A DNA stretch of 64,000 bases from positions 135,283-199,282 of the forward strand of contig PCDI01000018.1 of the NCBI GenBank assembly GCA_002778195.1, given 5' to 3'. This stretch comes from Raffaelea ambrosiae (Eukaryota; Ascomycota; Sordariomycetes; Ophiostomatales; Ophiostomataceae). Both the position numbers and the translations under genes were made by a program. The notes beneath the pieces were generated by a model, which was not told where the DNA came from, made no database searches, and saw only the letters and a list, made by a program, of their open reading frames with translations. This document shows, one piece after another, positions 58,075 through 64,000 of the stretch. How positions within the stretch are numbered: the stretch's first letter is position 1; each line of letters starts with the position of its first letter.

Positions 58075-60489
58075 GAGGCTGAAGTCTGCCTCCCTGCACT
58101 TTACCGGGGTCGGGGCGAGTGGACAGGAGTTGCATGCCTGAACGGGCTGAATGATTGCCGAGTGCATACTGCATTTCGATGCGATCGTGGCTGGTGGGGA
58201 TATGAAGCTCAAGAATCTGGTGTTGAGAGATGTTGTTGTCGTGAATTTGTCGGGAGTATAGATGGGAGAGCTGCTGTTCTCTTCTCTCATATTCTTGTTG
58301 TTTTTTATCCCCCACCTCTTATTTCGATTTTTTTTTTTGACCGCCTCCCCCTTTATTTTCTTTTACTGTTTATCAGGCCTTCAAAAGTTCGGGTATGGCT
58401 TTGACGAATGGGTCATGGAGACCCATGTTATTGGGAAGCGCTTGAGACGCTCGTTTTCTCACACAAAGATATCATTTTCTTGCTGGATTTCGGCACGGCG
58501 CAGAGTCATGATACAAAATGGTCCATTTCTATTAAAAGCGAGGTTGATTTGGAAGTGCGCATGTAATGGAGATGAGGCGAAACTGGATGAAGGGTAGAAT
58601 TGGCTTGTATTAGTGGGTGATGGCCAGATGGAGGGAACAGTTTGTTTTCCACTCTAATTCTCTTGTCTGCTTGGCACAATATTTCCACCGAGACAAGAAG
58701 AGAGGCATGCCGGAGAGTGGGATAGAGAGTACCTACGATGGAATAGCCGTGGTTGCGGTTCTGCCTATCTACTTTCCTGACTTTGGTACAAGATTGAAGA
58801 AAGGGGACAGAATGAGCTAGCCGAAGGTCATGTATATTAGGAGGGCTTACGGCGTATACCGACGAGCCTAACCCTGAAAGATAAAAAACCAAAAAAAAAA
58901 AAAAAAAATTCAAAGTAAAGATAGTTATGGTGAAGCAAGGTCGCCAGCAGAAGCTGAAGAGAGGGATGGTGCTCTGCGAATGAGTCTGAGTGAGGGTGGC
59001 ATTTTTCCGTATGCGAATATCAAGTAGCCGGCGCTATCAGCATGAAACATATTAAGCTTAGAGGTCTACTTCCCCTCTATTTCTTAACTCGTTTGCTTCT
59101 TGTTTGCACTTGGTCCTTTCAAGTCTTATTTTTCCTGACTTGTTTTTCCCTATCTTCCATATTCTTGTCCAGATATATATGCAAAAAAAGTCCATACAAT
59201 CTCTGTGTAGGATTGTGGAAACTCTGTGTTTGGGCTAGGTGCTACGAGCTTTACTGGCCAAGGTCGGCGGATCGACACAACAGAAAGCTTATCCGCCTTC
59301 CTGAAACGTGCCAGTGCCGAGTGCAGTGGTACGTGAGCAGAGGCTTGCGTGGATCAGGGATGCAACTTAGTTAGATAGTGCGGGCAACGATCCCCTGCTT
59401 GCTCAAGGAGGAGTGTTTGTGTTCTGGACTCCTGTCACTTCTTAGGGGCTGTTTGTATATTTGGACTGCGCTATCTCTGGACGGATCGGCGCATTGGCGG
59501 CAGCTTTGATAGCCGGGTTGTGGCCGACGGTGTTTGTAATATACTGTAGTAAAATGCATAGACATGTACGATGGATGTAACTATCTTGTATGACGGCAAG
59601 AAACATATATCTTGCTGGTGATGGTGGAATGTTGGCAAAACAAGAAAACCCCCTCAAATCTAACCGTGGGTAGGAAACAAGATGAAGACACCCCGCTCGG
59701 TTGCATTAGAAAATAGCATTCGCAGAATATATGATACGGTACGGATGACAAGATAGAGGCAGGCGACGGATGCGTTTATTGGTTTGCGGGGCCACTACGA
59801 GCCACGGCTGCCACAGAACGTACCACGAGACGGAGTTGTCGGCACTCTGCCTCCTTTTCCTTGGTGCTGTCTCAACCTGGGAGACAAAGGGCCATTGGTG
59901 CATACTCGCAGTGTCTTGCACAAGTACATATCCTGAGATGGGATTCAGGGCTACCATGTGAGCTCGAACTTCCAACTGTGAGAAAACCGTCCACGCAAAC
60001 TAAATGTCACAATTTTAGGTTGACGCATTGGAAGCTTGGCTGGTTTTGCCATTCACTCAAGATGCTTGGCACAGAGGTGCAATGCCGTGCTTGGGTGATG
60101 ATTGCGCTACCAAGGAGATAAAAACAAAAACAGACACTCGTATCTCGTCTCCGGAGCACCGGAGGCGAGGCATCTTCCCCAGGCTTTGCTGGAGGCTGTT
60201 TCAGGGATGGGCCGCTGCTGGCAGACACAAGAGGCAACTGACGTTATTCACGGCTGCTCACAGTTGTCCAGTGCAGTCTCTCAGCCTTTCAGAGTCATTC
60301 ATGATATTCGTGATTTCGAGTATGAGTGGCCGTCAAGCCGAAGCTAGCCAGTCATGCTTGTTGCTAGTGGCCACCATTGTTCCAGAAGCCAGCATGGAAA
60401 CAAAAGAAGGCCGGCCAAGACGCGGGCATTTGCGCGGTTGCGTGGATGGACATGCATGAAAACCGGCGAGGGGTGGTCCACAAGCATGT

Positions 60490-61275
60490 CAAGTACGTAC
60501 GAGTACGAGTACACAGTTACGGTGTACTATGCAGTGGAATGAATGGCTGAATACCAGGCAAAAATTATCCTACAGTGTACATCCGAGTAGTACGAGTAGA
60601 TGGGCGGTGCTGGGCTGCCATTGGTTGATGGCCGTCGATGGACGCAAAGCACCTACCTGGAAAGGCCTAGCTCGGGGGATGGGGTTGAGTAAAAAGTTTG
60701 CCGGGTGTCTGAACACAGCCTCGATCGGGTTGCTTGGTTAGTTTAGACAGACGACGCTACGGCGGCGCGGGCTTGTGTGGAAAGGGAAAGAGCATAAAAC
60801 GCCATGCAAGAATAGACGATTCCCCTTTCTTGCCGGGCTCTGCTGCTGCCAGGACCTCTTGCCAGAAAAGCAGCTGGTCGGCTGACAGGTGCGCGGAGAG
60901 TGTAAGATATCTTACGCCGTCAGGGTGTACGAGTGGTTATTTCCTAGCTAAGTATGTGAGATATGCTAGGTGAGGGATATTCTCACTAACCACACGTTGT
61001 ATTTGCACCAATTTTCTTCCCAAACGACCGGCAAGCGGCTCGCATGCCTGCAAAACGCGAGTTGCCCACGTTGCTGACGAGCGTCGTTGACGAGTCATAG
61101 CGCCTGTTAGTCGCTGCCCGGCCGCTCCTTCCTCTTATTCCAGTCGCAACGCAAACGCTCCGTCCCTGCTAGAACGTCGGCCACTTGCAGCGCCTGTCCG
61201 TGGTACCTGCTGTGGCATCCGTGCCTCGTACTACGAGTAGGTTTATAGTGCTACGTACGGTGTACTCGTACATGT
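60490..61275. repeat. Second cluster of TACGAGTA-type words
   Basis: Copies occur near 60492 (gtacgtacgagtacgagtac), 60583 (gagtagtacgagtag), 60925 (gtgtacgagtgg), 61226 (cgtactacgagtagg) and 61259 (ggtgtactcgtacatg). Confidence 0.7.
60902..60915. repeat. 14-bp perfect palindrome
   Basis: gtaagatatcttac, a self-complementary version of the gtaagatac word seen elsewhere in the gene-empty regions. Confidence 0.9.
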
Positions 61276-61498
61276 GTCCGACCGCCCCACCCAGTAACTC
61301 AAGTAGGCAAGTACTTATTGACTAGTTACTCCCGGACCTGGGGGAAGGAAGGATGGGTGGGCAGCCATCCCAGCCCAGAGCGCGGGCAATGCTGGGAAAC
61401 TTGGACACCAGCTATAATGAGCAGCAGCGATGCCCTTGCCCGCCTGCAAAAGCGTGCAAACGCCTTTCCGGTAGCCCCGTGTCGTATTACTATGTACA

Positions 61499-61510
61499 AT
61501 ACCATGGTAT
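61499..61510. repeat. 12-bp perfect palindrome
   Basis: ataccatggtat, followed 20 bp later by the related tactatggtat. Confidence 0.9.
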
Positions 61511-61728
61511 CTGGCCATGTACTATGGTATCTTATTATTATGACCCGCATACTGCAAATCGCACCTCCAACACGCCGCTCAAAGAGCGCTGTGCGTTTCG
61601 CTTTTCGCTTTTCTTTGTGTGGCCACCACCACTATTAAACGCACCCCCCCTCTCCCACGCAGTGCCTCAGTCGCTGAGAGAACGGGCTCGCTTTGTGGTT
61701 TTTCTTCTCTTCTTTCTGCTGTTTCCGG

Positions 61729-61747
61729 CCCCCCCCCCCCCCCCCCC
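61729..61747. repeat. 19-nt poly-C tract
   Basis: An uninterrupted homopolymer in the CT-rich upstream region of the PH-domain gene. Confidence 0.92.
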
Positions 61748-62663
61748 TCTCCTTTCTTCAGCGCACGTCGTCGCACGATCGCAGGCCTGTCCCATCACCT
61801 CGCATAGGCGGAAACCTGCGAATCCCAAATAGCCAAAAGAGACCAGCCTACGGTGTGTACAGTAAGATACACAACAACCAAGGCGAGCAGCCCAGACACG
61901 CCCTTCGCGACCCAGAAAAACCGGGGTAGGTTCCATCTCTCGCGGGCTACAAGAGCCAAGGCCATTCCTCTTTCGTGGCCAGCTGCCTGCCAAGTATTGC
62001 TTGGTCTCGACTCAGCGTTCTCTCCGCCGGAACCCATGAGTTTTCTTTGCACGACCTGCCGCTGCCGGCCGGCTTAGACGGAAAGCCACATTTTGTTCGT
62101 CTTTTTCCGTGGCCCTGAACGCTGTTTTCTCTTTTCGCCTCTCTGGCCCCGTCCCTCCACTTCCCCGTACCAATATTCGGCCTTCTGGTCTTTGCCTGCT
62201 GCGTGCGTGTGCCCACATCTCGACTGCTCGTCTCTTGGCCACCTCCGTCGGCACGACGGCACCCGGCCACTCTTTTTGTGTCCACGGGCCGCCTTGCGAG
62301 GATTCTGCTGCTCCTGGACGCCGTCTCTGGACTACCCCGGACTGGGTTCTTGGCATAGCAAACCCGCACGGGGCTGAGAGCTGAGGAGGGGGGGAAGGCT
62401 CGATAGCTATCGCACATAAGATCATCATCATCATCGTCATCATCACCACTGCAACCAGGCGCCGCCTGCAACACATCTGAGAGTAAGACTCGGCCGACGC
62501 GCGCCCAAACACCATCATCAGGGAAACAACTGTCGCCTTTCCCCCTTATTCCTTGTGCCATTCTGCTTTCTCGGCGTTGGTGGACGGCATTTCAGCCACT
62601 GCAGCCACTTCAGCCATTCCGGACGCTGCACGCTTTTGCATAACCCGTACACTCGCGCATTCA

Positions 62664-62728
62664 CGACAACGACGACAACGACAACGACGACGACGACGAC
62701 AACGACAACGACGACAACGACGACAACG

Positions 62729-62764
<36 letters not shown>

Positions 62765-62782
62765 TCGACGACAACAACAGCA
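62664..62782. repeat. (cgacaa / cga)n repeat in the probable 5' leader of the PH-domain gene
   Basis: About 115 bp made of cgacaa hexamers and cga trimers ending some 35 bp before the start codon. It is open in several frames, so ORFs called through it (poly-Thr, Arg/Gln, or Ser/Leu on the other strand) are artefacts. Confidence 0.9.
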
Positions 62783-62817
62783 TCACGAGACTAGGACGCG
62801 GCCAACACACAGGTACG

Positions 62818-64000
62818 ATGCCCGCCGCCGTATCTGCTGCTCTGGTGGGGGGAGCTGCCTCCGCCACTCCCGCAGCGTCCGAACCCGAAGAGCCCGGAGG
62901 GGAGGCGGTATCTCCCTTGTCGACCGTGACCTCGGCGTCCATAGACGACGAAATGACACGGCGCACATCGCTTGAGGAGGACTACTTCTACCGTGAGGTC
63001 ATGACTATCAGCAAGCGGCCAACAGAGCCACCACCAACATACCAGTCGACCATCAAGAAGATCCGCCGCCAAGAGAAACAGGAAGCCGCCGCTGCGGCCG
63101 CCCGGGCGTCAAGAGCAGCAGCCTTGGCCGTCGCCTCGCAGTCCTCCCCAGCCAAGGGCAAGGAGAAGGCTACGCCAGTGGTGGAAAGCGACCTGGATCT
63201 CGAAAACGAAGACATCTTACCGCCCTACTCGTGCGATATCAATCTCGAGAGCCTGTTCCAGCGCAAGATGGAGATCGAGAACGCCACCAAACGTGCCCAG
63301 GACCGCCGCTGGGTGCCGTCCATTGTCGTCCTGCGCGGTACCGCCCTCGAGATCTACCAGTCTCGCAAAGACCGCAGCTGGGGTGGCCTCGTCGCCCGCG
63401 GCGGACCCGGCGTGTCCCCAGACAATCCACCCTGGCTGCGGAAGGGCGAGCTGGAGAAACGCTACAGTCTTGCCTTTGCTGATGTTGGCATTGCTGCCGA
63501 CTATGTAAAGTGAGTACAAGTCCACCAAATGTCTTTGCGCCCTTCGTGGTCTTTGACCTTTCTTGTTTCCCTTCTGTTCCTCCCAAACTTTTTTTTTCGC
63601 ATTCTTTGTCCAATTCGTACTCCCCTTTGTTCCTTGCTCGCCCCTGCCGCTATTTTATACCATTACCACCATTCACTAGTCATGTCTCTTTTGTTTTCTG
63701 TCTCGCATTCAAGCCATCCTCTTAACACACCTGCCAGACGCCGCTACGTTATTCGCGTCCGGGCCGAGTCGGACCAATTCCTGCTCTCCTGCGTCGAGCT
63801 GGAAACCTTTGTCCGGTGGCTTGATGCGCTCTTTGCGGCTCTGAGCATCTCCCCTCCCATCGACGAGCGCGACTTCCCTCGTGATCAGAGCATTCCGCGT
63901 ATGCAACGTGTTCGCTGGTACAATGGACGTGCTCACGAGCGAGAGCCAGCCATCGAACAACAAGTCGAGCGGGAACCGGAACTGGATGTTGGTCACTCTG
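62818..64000 (+). CDS. PH-domain protein, 5' part only
   Basis: The N-terminal part of a large fungal protein. Exons are 62818-63509 and 63738 onward past the window end; the 228-nt intron (gtgagt...ctgccag) splits the codon of K231 in DYVK|RRYVIRVRAES. Residues 1-60 are Ala/Ser/Pro-rich. A short conserved stretch SLEEDYFYREVMTIS is followed by a Lys/Arg then Ala-rich segment. From LPPYSCDINLESLFQRKMEIE the sequence leads into a pleckstrin-homology-like fold: RRWVPSIVVLRGTALEIYQSRK (beta strands), a loop, and YVIRVRAESDQFLLSCVELETFVRWLDALFAAL, where the final Trp-containing helix is the usual PH C-terminal helix. I do not recognise a named orthologue. PH domains commonly bind phosphoinositides; no direct evidence for a ligand here. 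Confidence 0.8.

Larger units (their letters stand above)
58075..62817. other. Gene-empty region upstream of the PH-domain gene
   Basis: A 4.7 kb stretch. The left part holds 3'-flank sequence of the G3BP-like gene with a poly-A run (58891-58908). 60.48-61.51 kb contains a second cluster of TACGAGTA/TACTCGTA words and two palindromes. From about 61.6 kb the plus strand becomes CT-rich and contains a 19-C run (61729-61747) and a (cgacaa)n repeat just before the PH-domain start. Small ORFs look compositional. Confidence 0.5.

Noticed and set aside
62553..62975. Arg/Gln, poly-Thr and Ser/Leu ORFs through the (cgacaa)n repeat
   Set aside because: Simple-repeat translations overlapping the PH-domain start in another frame.
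1..64000. Search by eye for CRISPR arrays, insertion sequences, operons and ribosome binding sites
   Set aside because: The DNA is eukaryotic nuclear sequence with spliceosomal introns; no such elements or recognisable transposase or reverse transcriptase were seen.

Overview
This is genomic DNA of a filamentous ascomycete (Pezizomycotina, most likely a Sordariomycete). The genes carry short 55-320 nt spliceosomal introns with gtRagt donors and CTAAC/CTGAC-type branch sites. Leaders are CT-rich. The gene set is a nuclear eukaryotic one typical of moulds: Zn2Cys6 regulators, a CAP10 glycosyltransferase, an RTA1-family protein and a Swc4/Nup133/Tca17 housekeeping set. A placement near Ophiostomatales is a guess from gene style and is not shown by the sequence. 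No tRNA, rRNA, CRISPR array, transposase or secondary-metabolite cluster was recognised.

Layout. 0-6 kb is compact housekeeping: the 3' end of a fatty aldehyde dehydrogenase, rrp4 (exosome), a small Dmo2/DMAC1-like mitochondrial protein, and apm3 (AP-3 mu). 6.7-14.2 kb holds two minus-strand Zn2Cys6 proteins; the second is fused to a maltose-O-acetyltransferase-like left-handed beta-helix. 14.2-27.0 kb is a 12.8 kb stretch with no gene I can support. It is rich in simple repeats, purine/pyrimidine tracts and recurring short words (TACTCGTA, ACTATGTA). 27-41.4 kb returns to housekeeping: swc4, a p24 cargo receptor, a Yck-type casein kinase I and nup133. 43.4-47.9 kb holds a GT90 glycosyltransferase, tca17 (TRAPP) and taz1 (tafazzin). 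48.2-54.2 kb is more accessory: a Zn2Cys6/DUF3468 regulator and an RTA1-like membrane protein with two apparent frameshifts. 56.3-58.1 kb is a G3BP/Nxt3-like NTF2-RRM-RGG protein. 58.1-62.8 kb is another gene-empty stretch, and the window ends inside a PH-domain protein gene.

Connections. Several products work in the endomembrane system: AP-3 mu (Golgi to vacuole), p24 (ER/Golgi), Tca17 (TRAPP tethering), GT90 (Golgi glycosylation) and membrane-tethered casein kinase I. This looks like ordinary chromosomal mixture, not a cluster. CACGTGA-type E-boxes recur upstream of several housekeeping genes. The two gene-empty regions lie upstream of the Zn2Cys6-acetyltransferase gene and the PH-domain gene, and look like long regulatory or leader regions. 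Exon coordinates were derived by hand from splice signals plus protein-family continuity. No database search was possible.
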